The translations under genes and the position numbers were made by a program. Below are positions 4,998 to 5,063 of a stretch of 5,063 nt of DNA, piece after piece. Position 1 is the first letter of the stretch. The number at the start of each line of letters is the position of its first letter. The notes under the pieces are model-generated. The model worked only from the letters and a program-made list of their open reading frames with translations. It searched no databases and was not told the origin of the DNA. Source of the DNA: an uncultured Clostridia bacterium (GTDB lineage Bacteria > Bacillota > Clostridia > Oscillospirales > Ruminococcaceae); contig CAMAJC010000163.1 in assembly GCA_945835425.1 (NCBI GenBank), forward strand, positions 1 to 5,063, given 5' to 3'.

Positions 4998-5025
4998 GAA
5001 TAATGAAGAATGAAAAATGAAGAAT
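4998..5025. repeat. AT-rich heptamer repeat array (four units)
   Basis: Four consecutive 7-base units on the plus strand read GAATAAT, GAAGAAT, GAAAAAT and GAAGAAT. In another phase the consensus is AATGAAG, close to the AGTGGAG/AGTGAAG form of the two GAGTGRA arrays. This suggests a shared origin with a base shift to AT. No gene is visible around it. Confidence 0.8.
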
Positions 5026-5032
5026 TATGGTT

Positions 5033-5049
5033 GGTTTTCTGCGAAAACC
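5033..5049. repeat. Perfect 7-bp hairpin with TGC loop
   Basis: GGTTTTC (5033-5039) pairs with GAAAACC (5043-5049) around TGC. It shares its core with the hairpin at 4654-4668. It is near the window end and its surroundings cannot be judged; no coding sequence is visible in 5026-5063. Confidence 0.7.
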
Positions 5050-5063
5050 TATGATTTAAATTT

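Noticed and set aside
4599..5025. CRISPR array
   Set aside because: The repeats are 7 bases long and contiguous, with no spacers, and no cas genes are present.

Overview
The window suggests a Clostridia-type Firmicute, possibly Oscillospiraceae or Ruminococcaceae. The reasons are strong purine-rich Shine-Dalgarno sites, GC-rich coding DNA beside AT-rich spacers full of small repeats, a transketolase split into two genes, and lspA next to an rluD-family gene. The taxonomic call is inference; no rRNA or other marker is present.

All four genes lie on the minus strand, so transcription runs from high to low coordinates. In that order they are lspA (signal peptidase II, 4573-4082), a 614-residue in-frame fusion of an RluD-type 23S rRNA pseudouridine synthase with a Cof-type HAD hydrolase (4068-2224), the N-terminal thiamine-diphosphate-binding half of transketolase (2058-1216), and the C-terminal half (1193-249). 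lspA and the fusion gene are 13 nt apart and look co-transcribed. The two transketolase genes are 22 nt apart and must make one heteromeric enzyme. A 165-nt spacer with three stem-loops separates the pairs, so they may be one transcription unit with an internal regulatory point or two adjacent operons.

The two ends of the window are gene-poor and rich in structure. At the left end (1-248) there is a MITE-like element with 15-bp terminal inverted repeats around a very GC-rich hairpin. Next comes a second, untranslated copy of the last 74 bp of the transketolase C-terminal gene, then a 63-bp spacer made almost entirely of hairpins and an inverted scrap of the same gene.

At the right end (4574-5063) lspA is preceded by an imperfect palindrome of about 200 bp. 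It sits between two inverted arrays of a heptamer (consensus near GAGTGRA). Beyond it are a hairpin with T-runs on both sides (a bidirectional terminator candidate), a third, AT-rich heptamer array, and another small hairpin. At least seven perfect stems with three-base loops occur in the non-coding DNA, which suggests one or more dispersed families of miniature palindromes.

The genes are ordinary housekeeping functions: lipoprotein maturation, ribosome modification and the pentose phosphate pathway. The unusual content is the RluD-HAD fusion, the 3'-end duplication and the repeat architecture. I see no CRISPR array, tRNA, rRNA, transposase or defence system.
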